The notes: a model not told the origin generated them from the letters alone. Numbered from the stretch's first letter, positions 15,805 through 23,899 are shown. The stretch: 36,603 bases of DNA from an uncultured Mycobacteriales bacterium (GCA_902805565.1 CADCTP010000275.1:1-36603), one strand, 5' to 3'. Numbers and translations are program-made.

Positions 15805-15836
15805 TGACCGGCCGATGGCGATCGTGCGGCTATGTT
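15805..15836 (+). promoter_or_regulatory. promoter-like element, copy A
   Basis: TGACCG (15805-15810), 20 nt, then TATGTT (15831-15836). The surrounding 48 nt match copy B at about 80 percent of positions. No gene begins soon after it: in-frame starts meet stops at once. It may be a relic or an additional operator. Confidence 0.45.
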
Positions 15837-16069
15837 GACCTGATTTAGGGCGTGTCCTGAGTTCCAGCGGAGCGTGGGGCTCTGACCTGCTGGTTCGCTG
15901 TTCGGCGGCTCTTTTCGACCTCTCGACTCCGCACGTCGGGACCGACGCCGGCGACGGGTTCCGCGAGCCGGGGTTTCTCGCGAGAACCCCACTCGAACCC
16001 GAGAACACAGGCGGGCCGCTCGCCGACGCCGCCGGGTTCCCGTTCATGGTCAACGCAGTTTCCGAGCGA

Positions 16070-16101
16070 TGACCGGCCGGCGATATGCGTGCGGCTACGT
16101 T
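16070..16101 (+). promoter_or_regulatory. promoter-like element, copy B, before the FAD monooxygenase
   Basis: TGACCG (16070-16075), 20 nt, then TACGTT (16096-16101). The predicted transcript would start near 16108, leaving a leader of about 70 nt with GAGGAG before the ATG at 16179. The 20-nt spacing is identical in copies A and C, so the element is probably recognised by a common factor. Confidence 0.55.
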
Positions 16102-16178
16102 GACCGGCAGAACCGGCTCCGGCGGAGAGTGTCGCGGAATCTGCGACGAGCAGAGACCGGGCGCAGAGGAGAGATGCG

Positions 16179-17495
16179 ATGAACAGCCGTAAGGCTACGA
16201 GCGCTGTCGTGCTTGGCGGAGGACTGGCGGGGTTGTTCGCAACCCGTGTGCTGGCCGCTGAGTACGACAAGGTCACGCTTGTCGACCGCGACCACGTGAC
16301 CGGACCGAACCTGCTCCGGCGTGGTCTGCCGCAGGGACACCACCTGCACGGCCTGCTCTCGCGGGGTCAGCAGATCACCGAGGAGCATTTCCCGGGAATC
16401 ACCGACCAGATGGTCGCCGACGGCTCGGCGATCGGTGACGCGGCCAATGACGTCCGGTGGATCATCAACGGCAAGCGCCTGGTGCAGACCGACTCCGGAA
16501 TGGTCTGCCTCACCGCGTCGCGACCGTTCTTCGAGTCGCACATCCGCGACCGCGTCCTCGCGCTGCCGAACGTCGTGCTGTCGGAGCAGACCGACATCAG
16601 CCGGCTCGAGGTCGGCGACGACGGCAAGCAGGTCCGCGGTGTCTGGGTGTTCCCGGAGGGCAAGCACGAGACCCTGCTGCCGGCCGATCTCGTGGTCGAC
16701 GCCTCCGGCCGCGGGTCACGCGCCGCGGTGTGGCTCGAGGACCTCGGCTACGGGCGGGTGCCGGAGGAGAAGCACAAGATCGGGATGGGCTACGCCACCC
16801 GGTACTACCGGATCCCGGACGCGGCGTTCGAGGGCAACATCTCCGTCAACACGGTCGCCTCCGCCGGCGTTCCGCGCGGGTGCATCTGCCAGAAGATCGA
16901 CGGTGGCCGGGCCATCGTGACGGCCTACGGCATCCTGGGTGATCACCCGCCGACCGACCCGGAGGGCTACCTGGACTTCATCAAGTCCCTGGCCGCCCCG
17001 GACATCTACGAGATCCTGCAGCAGTCCGAGCCGCTCAACGACCCGGTCGCGTACAAGTTCCCCACCAACCTGCGCCGGCGCTACGAGCTGATGTCCGATT
17101 TCCCGGCCGGGTTCCTGGTGACCGGTGACGCGGTGGCCAGCTTCAACCCCAGCTACGCGCAGGGCATGACGGTCGCCGCGCTCGATTCCATCGTGCTGCG
17201 TGACCACGTCGCCGGCGGCGGCCCGGTCGACCCCCTCGCCTACTTCCGTGACCTCGCGACCAAGGCGATCGACGGGTGCTGGGACATGGCGGTCAGCGCG
17301 GACCTGGCCTTCCCCGGGGTGGAGGGGGAGCGGACCGCGGAAACCTTGGAGACGCAGGAGTTCATCGCCAAGACGCAGGACGCCGCCAGCCGGGACGCCG
17401 AGGTCTCCAGGGCGTTCCAGCGGGTCATCGGTCTCGCCGACCACTACACCGTGCTGCACCAGCCGCACCTCGAAGCCAAGATCCTGGCGAGCTGA
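16179..17495 (+). CDS. FAD-dependent monooxygenase/epoxidase
   Basis: This 438-residue flavoprotein has the dinucleotide motif GGGLAG at residues 13-18, an Asp-Arg-Asp at the end of the second strand (TLVDRDHV), the segment PQGHHLHGLLSRG, and the second FAD motif GDAVASFNPSYAQGM with Asp317. This layout resembles the MonCI/Lsd18-like polyether epoxidases and related single-component monooxygenases. The next gene encodes an epoxide-hydrolase-type protein, which supports alkene epoxidation of a polyketide chain. GAGGAG precedes the ATG. It is the first gene of a run of four closely spaced genes. Halogenation is unlikely, as the Lys motif of flavin halogenases is not seen. Confidence 0.85.
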   Translation: MNSRKATSAVVLGGGLAGLFATRVLAAEYDKVTLVDRDHVTGPNLLRRGLPQGHHLHGLLSRGQQITEEHFPGITDQMVADGSAIGDAANDVRWIINGKRLVQTDSGMVCLTASRPFFESHIRDRVLALPNVVLSEQTDISRLEVGDDGKQVRGVWVFPEGKHETLLPADLVVDASGRGSRAAVWLEDLGYGRVPEEKHKIGMGYATRYYRIPDAAFEGNISVNTVASAGVPRGCICQKIDGGRAIVTAYGILGDHPPTDPEGYLDFIKSLAAPDIYEILQQSEPLNDPVAYKFPTNLRRRYELMSDFPAGFLVTGDAVASFNPSYAQGMTVAALDSIVLRDHVAGGGPVDPLAYFRDLATKAIDGCWDMAVSADLAFPGVEGERTAETLETQEFIAKTQDAASRDAEVSRAFQRVIGLADHYTVLHQPHLEAKILAS

Positions 17496-17501
17496 GCCGC
17501 G

Positions 17502-18362
17502 ATGACACTTCGACGGATCCCCCTCGGTGACCTCACCTTCGACGTGGACGTCGACGGTCCGGCGGACGGCCCTGCCGTCCTGCTGCTGCACGGCTTCCCG
17601 CACAGTCGGGAGTCGTGGGTGGACGTCGCGCCGATCCTGAACGACGCCGGCCTCCGCACGATCGCTCCCGACCAGCGCGGGTACTCCGACGGTGCCCGGC
17701 CCACCGACGTCGCCGACTACGCACTGCCGCTGCTCGCGGGCGATGCGCTCGGAATTCTCGACGCGCTCGGCGTCGAGTCCGCGCACGTCGCGGGGCACGA
17801 CTGGGGCGCGGCGGTCGCGTGGTACCTGGGTGCCCGGCACAAGGACCGGGTGCGCAGCCTCGTCGCGCTGGCGATCCCGCACCTGGACGCGTACCAGCAC
17901 GCCTTCCGCGTCGACGAGGAGCAGCAGCACGGCTCCCAGTACGTCGAGATGCTCATGTCCAGCGGCTCGGCCCAGGAGTTCCTGGCCGACGACTCGGCGC
18001 AGCTGCGGGCCTGGTTCTTGCAGGCCGGCGAGGGCGTGCTGACGCCCGGGCAGGTGGAGCGGTACGTCCACAAGCACTCGCAGCCCGGCGTCCTGGACGC
18101 CGCGCTCAACTGGTACCGGGCGAACAACCTGCTCGGCGAGCCGTTCGAGTTCGGCACCGTGTCGGTGCCGACCACGTTCGTCTGGAGCCCGAGCGACTTC
18201 GCGGTCAGCAAGCTCTCGGTCGCCGAGACCGCGGGGCACGTGACCGGCCCGTACCGGCTGGCCACGTTGCCGGAGACGTCGCACTGGCAGCCGCAGCAGG
18301 CACCCGAGGCGGTCGCCGCCGAGATCCTGCGGCTCGCCACTGCCGAACAGGAGGCCCGATGA
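17502..18362 (+). CDS. alpha/beta hydrolase, epoxide hydrolase type
   Basis: This 286-residue alpha/beta hydrolase has the oxyanion HGFP (residues 30-33), an Asp nucleophile D100 in GHDWGA, an acidic partner candidate D232 (WSPSDFAV) and His261 in SHWQP. A nucleophilic Asp followed by Trp is the pattern of epoxide hydrolases and haloacid/haloalkane dehalogenases. It begins 6 nt after the monooxygenase, which could make the epoxide. It may open the epoxide to a diol or steer a cyclisation. Its TGA overlaps the ATG of the aminotransferase gene. Confidence 0.88.
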   Translation: MTLRRIPLGDLTFDVDVDGPADGPAVLLLHGFPHSRESWVDVAPILNDAGLRTIAPDQRGYSDGARPTDVADYALPLLAGDALGILDALGVESAHVAGHDWGAAVAWYLGARHKDRVRSLVALAIPHLDAYQHAFRVDEEQQHGSQYVEMLMSSGSAQEFLADDSAQLRAWFLQAGEGVLTPGQVERYVHKHSQPGVLDAALNWYRANNLLGEPFEFGTVSVPTTFVWSPSDFAVSKLSVAETAGHVTGPYRLATLPETSHWQPQQAPEAVAAEILRLATAEQEAR

Positions 18363-19894
18363 CCGCGACGGCAACTGAGGAACTCGCCGAACCGTACCTC
18401 CGCGGGGTGCTGGCCAGCGCGGGACTGGACGTGGAGTACGTCCGGGGCGACGGCGACACGCTCTACTACCGCAGAGGCACCGAGGACGTCCCGGTGCTGG
18501 ACTTCGTCGGCGGCTACGGATCGACGCTGCTCGGTCACAGCCACCCGGAGCTCATCGCGTACGCCCGGGAGCTGCTCGCCGCGCAGACGCCGATCCACGC
18601 GCAGTTCTCGCGCCATCCGTACGCCAACGAGGTCGCGGCCAAGCTCAACCGGATCATCAAGCGGGAGACCGGCTCCGACGAGTCCTACTTCGCGATCTTC
18701 GCCAACAGCGGTGCCGAGGCGATCGAGGCCGCGATGAAGCACGCGGAGTTCGAGCGCTACATCCGGGTCGAGACGCTGCGCGCCGAGATCGGGGCCAGCA
18801 TCGAGGCGGCGCGGACCGCTGTGGCGGACGGCACCGTCGCCGCCGGCGAGGCGGACGCGCTCCTCGCGGACGTGACCGCGCACAACGACGCGGTGTTCGC
18901 CGGCACGCCACCGCTGTTCCTCACCCCGGTGGGGTCGTTCCACGGCAAGCTCGCCGGCAGCACGCAGCTCACCCACAACCCGGTCTACCGGGCGGTGTTC
19001 TCGGCACTCGCCGCGCAGGCGCGGTTCGTGCCGGTCGACGAGCCTGGCGCGGTGGACGACGTCGTGCGATCCGAACGCCGGTGGCTGCACGACGTGGCGA
19101 TCGACGGCGACCGGATCACGGTCGTGCAGCGGCCCTTCCCGCGGTTCTGCGCAGTGGTGCTGGAACCGATCCTGGGCGAGGGCGGCATCCACGAGATGCC
19201 GGAGCCGTTCGTCCGCGACCTGCAGCGGGTGGCCGCCGAGCTGGAGATCCCGGTCGTCGTGGACGAGATCCAGAGCGGGATGGGGCGCACCGGCGCGTTC
19301 CTGGCGAGCACCCACCTCGGCCTGCGGGGCGACTACTACGCCCTGGCCAAGAGCCTGGGCGGCGGGATCGCGAAGGTGGCCGTGATGCTGGTGCGGGCCT
19401 CGCGCTACAAGAGCGACTTCGAGATGATGCACAGCTCGACGTTCGCCAAGGACAGCTTCTCGTGCCTGATCGCGGCCAAGGTGCTGGACCTGCTGGAAGC
19501 GGACGACGGCGAGGTCTACCGCACCGCCGAGTCGCGCGGAGCGGAACTGCTGACCGCGCTGCAGGGACTGATGAAGGAATTCCCGGACGTCGTCAAGGAC
19601 GTGCGCGGGCGCGGGCTGATGGCCGGCCTCGAGTTCGTCGAGCAGAGTGACGCGCGCTCCGGCACGTTGCGGGAACTCCACGGATCCGGGTTCTTCGGCT
19701 ACTACGTCTCCGGGTTCCTGCTGCGCGAGCACGGCATTCGCACGTTCCCGACCTCGAGCGCGGTGTACACCCTGCGGTTCGAGCCGTCCGCGAACATCGG
19801 CACCGCCGAGATCGGGAAGCTCACCGAGGCACTGCGCGACGTGTGCAGCCAGATCCGGGACACCGACGGCGAGCGGCTGGCGCCGATCGGCTGA
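18359..19894 (+). CDS. class III PLP-dependent aminotransferase
   Basis: This 511-residue aminotransferase starts at the ATG of an ATGA overlap. Motifs include ANSGAEAIEAAMKHAE, the PLP-contacting DEIQSGMGRTG, and the Schiff-base Lys331 in YALAKSLGGG. An insertion of about 50 residues after the first motif (around residues 140-190, with TAVADGTVAAGEADAL) makes it longer than typical 430-460-residue members. In a PKS cluster such enzymes transaminate an aldehyde released from the synthase to an amine, as proposed for coelimycin-type alkaloids. Loading of an amino starter unit is less likely, because the PKS begins with a KSQ domain. Confidence 0.9.
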   Translation: MTATATEELAEPYLRGVLASAGLDVEYVRGDGDTLYYRRGTEDVPVLDFVGGYGSTLLGHSHPELIAYARELLAAQTPIHAQFSRHPYANEVAAKLNRIIKRETGSDESYFAIFANSGAEAIEAAMKHAEFERYIRVETLRAEIGASIEAARTAVADGTVAAGEADALLADVTAHNDAVFAGTPPLFLTPVGSFHGKLAGSTQLTHNPVYRAVFSALAAQARFVPVDEPGAVDDVVRSERRWLHDVAIDGDRITVVQRPFPRFCAVVLEPILGEGGIHEMPEPFVRDLQRVAAELEIPVVVDEIQSGMGRTGAFLASTHLGLRGDYYALAKSLGGGIAKVAVMLVRASRYKSDFEMMHSSTFAKDSFSCLIAAKVLDLLEADDGEVYRTAESRGAELLTALQGLMKEFPDVVKDVRGRGLMAGLEFVEQSDARSGTLRELHGSGFFGYYVSGFLLREHGIRTFPTSSAVYTLRFEPSANIGTAEIGKLTEALRDVCSQIRDTDGERLAPIG

Positions 19895-19941
19895 GCTCGG
19901 CGAGCGGCACATTCGACGCAATCATCACAGGCGAGGATCAC

Positions 19942-21453
19942 ATGCAGAGCTCTTCCGTCGCGGTCGTCAAGCCCGGCGACGAACGGTACGCACCCCTGAC
20001 CGCGAGCTTCAACGGCAGGTGGGGGGCCGGCACGCCCGACTACGTCCTGCTGCCCGTCACGGCGGACGAGGCCGTCGAAGCGGTCCAGCACGTGGTCGAC
20101 AACGGGGACCGGTTCGCGATCCACAGCAGCGGCGCGTGCTACGAGGACCTGCTCACCAACCGTGGTGTCAGGGCGGTCGTCAGCACCTCGCAGCTGACGT
20201 CGGTCGAGTTCGACCCGCAGCGGTCCGCGTTCGCCGTCGGGGCGGGCATCTCGACCGTGGAGCTGTACCGGAAGCTGTACGAGGGCTGGCAGGTGACGGT
20301 CCCCGCGGGTGCGGGACCGCCGGTGGCGCTGGCCGGGCAGATGGTCAACGCCGGGTACGGTCCGCTGTCCAGGCAGCTCGGTCAGCTCGTCGACTACCTG
20401 GAGGCGGTCGAGGTGGTCGTCGTCGACAACGACGGCCGCGCGCGCAAGGTCGTCGCCAGCCGGCGCGCCGACGACGAGAACCGCGATCTCTGGTGGGCCC
20501 ACACCGGCGGCGGCGGCGGCACGTTCGGGCTGGTGACGACGTTCTGGCTGCGCTCGCCGGGCGCCGAGGGCGACGATCCGGCCGCGCAGCTGCCCGCCGC
20601 GCCGCAGGAACTGATCCTCTCGCAGGTCGCGTGGTCGTGGGACGCGATGACCGAGGAGGCGTTCAGCCGCCTGCTGAAGAACTTCAGCTCGTGGCACGCG
20701 GACAACAGCGCCCCCGACTCGCCGTCGGTCAACATCTTCAGTGCGCTCAAGCCGCGGCACGTCTCGGCGGGGGAGTTCCTGATGTCGACCGAGCTCGACG
20801 CCGGGACGCCGGGCGCCGAGCGGCTGCTCGACGAGTTCCTCGCCGCGGTCAACGAGGGCACCGGCCTGACCTACCGGCAGGAGCGCACGACGGTCGGCTG
20901 GCTGGAGCACGTGACCAGCTGGATAGGTCTCGGCGGGGACGGCTGGGAGGGCAAGGGTCGTTTCAAGGCGAAGTCGGCGTACCTGCGCACCGCCTTCACC
21001 GACGAGCAGCTGCGGGCGATGTACCGCCACCTGTCCGACCCGGGCTTCGACAACCCGGCGACCATGGTGGAGATCGGCGGGTACGGCGGGGCCGTCAACG
21101 CGGTCGGGGAGCAGGCGACGGCCACCCCGCAGCGGGACTCGGCCATGCGGCTGCTCTACCTCACGATGTGGGCGGACGAGGCCGACGACGCGGTGCACCT
21201 GGCGTGGCTGCGCCGCTGGTACGCCGACGTCTACGCATCGACGGGGGGCGTGCCGGATCTCCGCGGCACCGGCGACGGCGCGATCGTCAACTACATCGAC
21301 GCCGACCTGCTCGACGAGACGCTGAACACCTCGGGTGTCGCCTGGCACGAGCTGTACTTCGGCAGCGCGTACCCGAAGCTGCAGCAGATCAAGGCGACGT
21401 GGGACCCGCGGGACGCGTTCACGCACGCGCTCGCCGTACGTCGACCGGACTGA
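19942..21453 (+). CDS. BBE-type FAD-binding oxidase lacking both covalent-flavin residues
   Basis: This 503-residue protein has the FAD_binding_4 domain (about residues 30-200) and a C-terminal BBE segment (IVNYIDADLL, then WHELYFGSAYPKLQQIKATWDPRDAF). In bicovalent members a His in SGGH and a Cys in GGTCPTVG hold the flavin. Here the matching positions are Ala65 (SSGACYED) and Gly125 (AGAGPPVA), and the GGGYG loop reads NAGYG. It is a clear paralogue of the oxidase at 23893, which keeps both residues. It may bind FAD non-covalently, act as a partner subunit, or have changed chemistry. The ATG has GAGG upstream. It follows the aminotransferase by 47 nt. Confidence 0.9.
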   Translation: MQSSSVAVVKPGDERYAPLTASFNGRWGAGTPDYVLLPVTADEAVEAVQHVVDNGDRFAIHSSGACYEDLLTNRGVRAVVSTSQLTSVEFDPQRSAFAVGAGISTVELYRKLYEGWQVTVPAGAGPPVALAGQMVNAGYGPLSRQLGQLVDYLEAVEVVVVDNDGRARKVVASRRADDENRDLWWAHTGGGGGTFGLVTTFWLRSPGAEGDDPAAQLPAAPQELILSQVAWSWDAMTEEAFSRLLKNFSSWHADNSAPDSPSVNIFSALKPRHVSAGEFLMSTELDAGTPGAERLLDEFLAAVNEGTGLTYRQERTTVGWLEHVTSWIGLGGDGWEGKGRFKAKSAYLRTAFTDEQLRAMYRHLSDPGFDNPATMVEIGGYGGAVNAVGEQATATPQRDSAMRLLYLTMWADEADDAVHLAWLRRWYADVYASTGGVPDLRGTGDGAIVNYIDADLLDETLNTSGVAWHELYFGSAYPKLQQIKATWDPRDAFTHALAVRRPD

Positions 21454-21487
21454 CCCCTCCAGACATCCGCCCCTGAAAGGAGTCCCG

Positions 21488-22015
21488 TTGTCCATCGCAC
21501 AGCATCTCGACTACCTCGGCGAGACCTACGGCAAGGCGCGAGCCCAGCTCGGCGGGTCCCTGCCGGCCGAGCTCGACGGCTTCATGACCCGCTGGTTCGC
21601 GGCGGTGAACAACCAGGACATCGACGCGCAGCTCGCGATGTGCGCCGAGGACGTCCACGTCGAGGACCCGGCGATGCAGGGCCGTTTCACCGACGGCCAC
21701 GACGAGTTCCGCCGCTTCGCCGAGATCACCTACACCGCCTTCCCGGACATGCACTTCACCGAGATCGGCGCGCCGTACATCGCGCTGGACGGCAACAGCC
21801 TCTCGGTGCGGTGGCGCGGCACCGGCACCCTCACCGGCCACATCCAGGGCTGGCCGCCGGAGAACCCGGGCCCCCGGATCGAGGCCACCGGCAAGAAGTT
21901 CGACCTCGAGGGCTACGACATCTACCAGTTCTCCGGGGGAAAGATCTCCACCTGGTTGATCGGCTACGACAACCTGCAGATGTCGGCGCAGCTCGGGCTG
22001 CTGCCGGCGGGGTGA
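21488..22015 (+). CDS. SnoaL-like / NTF2-fold protein
   Basis: This 175-residue protein starts at a TTG with GAAAGGAG ideally placed upstream. Residues about 30-165 form a SnoaL-like NTF2 fold: FMTRWFAAVNNQDIDAQLAMCAEDV, a PDMHFTEIGAP strand and a C-terminal EGYDIYQFSGGKISTW. This fold includes polyketide cyclases, isomerases and small hydroxylase partners. The reaction here is unknown; ring formation or double-bond isomerisation would fit the cluster. It ends at a strong hairpin shared with the convergent marR gene. Confidence 0.85.
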   Translation: MSIAQHLDYLGETYGKARAQLGGSLPAELDGFMTRWFAAVNNQDIDAQLAMCAEDVHVEDPAMQGRFTDGHDEFRRFAEITYTAFPDMHFTEIGAPYIALDGNSLSVRWRGTGTLTGHIQGWPPENPGPRIEATGKKFDLEGYDIYQFSGGKISTWLIGYDNLQMSAQLGLLPAG

Positions 22016-22029
22016 GCGGGACGGAGCCG

Positions 22030-22066
22030 GCGAGGGCCGGGCTCGCTCCGCGGGCCCGGCCCTCGC
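22030..22066. terminator. bidirectional hairpin terminator
   Basis: GCGAGGGCCGGGC (22030-22042) and GCCCGGCCCTCGC (22054-22066) form a perfect 13-bp stem with an 11-nt loop in the short gap between the SnoaL-like gene and the convergent marR gene. It should terminate both. Confidence 0.8.
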
Positions 22067-22070
22067 GGCG

Positions 22071-22496
22071 TCAGCGCCGCAGCGCCTTGTGCAGCAGCGC
22101 CGCGAACTGCTTGCGTTCGGCGACGGTGAGGTTCGACGCGGCCGCCCTCGGGAACTCGAAGGACTCCTCGAACTCGCCGTACAGGTCGTCGCCGCTCGGC
22201 GTGCGCACGATCTGCCGGGAGCGCCTGTCCTCCGGGTTGGGCTCGCGGTGGACCAGCTCGCGGGCCTCGAGGCGGGCGACGATCTGGGTGATGTTGGAGG
22301 CGTCGCAGCGCAGTTCCTCGGCCAGCTCCCCCATGCTGCGGCGGGTCTCGACCCGTCCGAGCACGCAGGCGTGGGCCGTGCTCAGCCCGTGCTCGCTCGC
22401 CGCGGCCTCCCACGCCTGGTTGTAGGCGTCGACGAACTCGAACATCGCCTGCTCGACGTCGGTCGCGCCGCTCGCGGGTACGGCGGGCACTGCCAT
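22071..22496 (-). CDS. MarR-family transcriptional regulator
   Basis: This 141-residue winged-helix protein has RRSMGELAEELRCDASNITQIVARLEARELVHREP, the recognition helix and wing, then PEDRRSRQIVRTPSGDDLY, the MarR family's DxR wing. I chose the ATG at 22496 because TACGAT ends 6 nt upstream, fitting a leaderless start. ATG at 22514 and GTG at 22532 are alternatives without a well-placed Shine-Dalgarno. It is divergent from the OYE gene, with a 44-nt palindrome between them. It probably represses one or both genes and responds to a phenolic or electrophilic ligand, possibly a pathway product. Confidence 0.88.
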   Translation of the reverse strand: MAVPAVPASGATDVEQAMFEFVDAYNQAWEAAASEHGLSTAHACVLGRVETRRSMGELAEELRCDASNITQIVARLEARELVHREPNPEDRRSRQIVRTPSGDDLYGEFEESFEFPRAAASNLTVAERKQFAALLHKALRR

Positions 22497-22549
22497 GGAT
22501 CGATCGTAAGCCATGCACAGGGGAGCCACCACGACTCCGAGCAGGTGCT

Positions 22550-22593
22550 TGATTCGCTCAAGGGAACATGTCAGGATTCCCCTGAGCTAATCA
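22550..22593. promoter_or_regulatory. 44-nt palindrome, likely MarR operator
   Basis: TGATTCGCTCAAGGGAA (22550-22566) and TTCCCCTGAGCTAATCA (22577-22593) are inverted copies matching at 15 of 17 positions around a 10-nt centre. It lies between the divergent marR and OYE genes. TTGATT (22549-22554) with CAGGAT 17 nt further on could be the OYE promoter inside it, so binding would block transcription. Confidence 0.7.
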
Positions 22594-22639
22594 CGCATTT
22601 TGCGCGTACAGGCACGTCCAGCGTTCGTGAGGAGAAGTC

Positions 22640-23722
22640 GTGAGCACCCTGTTCGATCCGGTGACAGTTGGCGCGCTGCAGTTGCCGTCCCGCCTGGTGA
22701 TGGCCCCGATGACGCGGAACAGGGCGACCCTGGAGGGGGTCGTCACCCCGACCACCGCCGAATATTACGCCCAGCGCGCCAGCGCCGGCCTGATCGTTTC
22801 CGAGAGCATCCAGCCGAGCGTGCTCGGCCAGGGCTACATCCTGACCCCCGGCCTGCACAGTGCCGAGCAGGTGGCCGCCTGGCGCACCGTCACCGAGGCG
22901 GTGCACGCCAAGGGCGGCCGCATCGTGGCCCAGCTCACCCACTGCGGCCGGATCGGGCACCCGTCGCTGTACCCGGACGGCGAGCTGCCCATCGCGCCGT
23001 CCCCGGTGGCCTCCGGTGAGCAGATGATCAGCTTCCAGGGCCCGCTGGACCACCCGACGCCGCGGGAGATGACCGCCGAGGACATCCGCACCGTCATCGA
23101 GGAGTTCGCGCAGAGCGCGCGCAACGCCATCGAGGCCGGCTTCGACGGGGTCGAGGTGCACGGCGGGAACGGCTTCCTGGTCCACCAGTTCCTCGCCGAC
23201 AACACCAACCTGCGCACCGACGAGTACGGCGGCTCCGTCGCGAACCGCATCCGCTTCGTCGTCGAGGTCGTGCGCGCGGTCGCCGACGTCGTCGGCGCCG
23301 ACCGCGTCGGCATCCGGGTGTCGCCGGGCAGCCCGTACAACAGCATGGTCGAGTCGGACCCGCTGTCGGTCTACACCCCGCTGCTGAACGAGCTCGCGGG
23401 GCTCGGCATCGCCTATGTGCACGTGATCGAGATGGGCACGCGCGATCTGACCAAGCAGCTGCGGGCCGTGTGGCCCGGCACGCTCATCCTCAACCCGCAC
23501 GAGACCATGGCGGTCTACCCGGCCACCGCCGAGGCGGCGGAGCAGGCCATGGAGGCCGGTATCGCGGACGCGGTGTCCCTGGCGGCGCTGTGGCTGGCCA
23601 ACCCCGACCTCGACGCGCGCATCAAGGCCGGCGGTCCGTTCAACACGCCGGACCAGGCGACGTTCTACGGCGGCGACCACGTCGGCTACACCGACTACCC
23701 GACCTTGGAGAACGCCAAGTAG
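22640..23722 (+). CDS. Old Yellow Enzyme-family FMN oxidoreductase
   Basis: This 360-residue TIM-barrel flavoprotein starts at GTG behind GGAGAAG. It begins LFDPVTVGALQLPSRLVMAPMTRNRA, the typical FMN-binding start. The substrate-anchoring pair is His174 and Asn177 (HGGN), but the residue two positions on, usually the proton-donor Tyr, is Phe179. OYE enzymes reduce activated alkenes; without the Tyr the protonation route must differ, or the enzyme may work in the oxidative direction. DNTNLRTDEYGGSVANRIRF is fully conserved. It is divergent from marR and followed by a strong terminator. Confidence 0.92.
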   Translation: MSTLFDPVTVGALQLPSRLVMAPMTRNRATLEGVVTPTTAEYYAQRASAGLIVSESIQPSVLGQGYILTPGLHSAEQVAAWRTVTEAVHAKGGRIVAQLTHCGRIGHPSLYPDGELPIAPSPVASGEQMISFQGPLDHPTPREMTAEDIRTVIEEFAQSARNAIEAGFDGVEVHGGNGFLVHQFLADNTNLRTDEYGGSVANRIRFVVEVVRAVADVVGADRVGIRVSPGSPYNSMVESDPLSVYTPLLNELAGLGIAYVHVIEMGTRDLTKQLRAVWPGTLILNPHETMAVYPATAEAAEQAMEAGIADAVSLAALWLANPDLDARIKAGGPFNTPDQATFYGGDHVGYTDYPTLENAK

Positions 23723-23761
23723 GTCGAGCACGGGAGTCGGCCGCACGTCGTGCGGGATACG

Positions 23762-23805
23762 CCGAGGCTTGTCCAGGATGCGTCAGCGTCCTGGACAAGC
23801 CTCGG
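23762..23805 (+). terminator. perfect 17-bp hairpin after the OYE gene
   Basis: CCGAGGCTTGTCCAGGA (23762-23778) and its exact complement TCCTGGACAAGCCTCGG (23789-23805) enclose a 10-nt loop, 40 nt after the OYE stop. It lacks a U-tract but is long and stable. A partial third copy, GGGCTTGTCC, occurs at 23821-23830. Confidence 0.85.
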
Positions 23806-23857
23806 TCGTGCGCGAGGAACGGGCTTGTCCGAGTGATCGAGCAGGAGGTCCAGGGTC

Positions 23858-23899
23858 ATGGACGGACCACGTACGAGAGGGCACCGGTCGACGTGCTGA
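23858..23899 (+). CDS. possible 13-residue leader peptide ORF
   Basis: ATG at 23858 lies 9 nt after AGGAGG (23843-23848), the strongest ribosome-binding site in this region. It encodes MDGPRTRGHRSTC and stops at 23897-23899, overlapping the GTG at 23893 proposed for the oxidase. It could couple translation to the oxidase gene, which lacks a good site of its own. It may instead be chance, if the oxidase begins at 23833. Confidence 0.35.
   Translation: MDGPRTRGHRSTC

Larger units (their letters stand above)
15638..16178. other. gene-less boundary region with duplicated promoter element
   Basis: No convincing gene lies here. It holds two copies, 265 nt apart, of a 48-nt sequence (15793-15840 and 16058-16105) that look like promoters. 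The stretch between them is open without a start codon on the plus strand (from about 15880 to the TGA at 16069-16071) and may be decayed coding DNA or part of a mobile element. GGGCGTGTCCTGAG near 15846 resembles the end of some insertion sequences, but no partner end or transposase is seen. Short AT-richer patches mark the transition from the GC-richer left flank to the biosynthetic cluster. Confidence 0.6.

Noticed and set aside
15846-15859. Insertion sequence end (GGGCGTGTCCTGAG)
   Set aside because: No matching inverted end, target duplication or transposase was found, so it is mentioned only as a possible trace.
16179-17495. Flavin-dependent halogenase
   Set aside because: The FAD motifs fit single-component monooxygenases of the epoxidase type, and the halogenase Lys and WxWxIP signatures are not seen.
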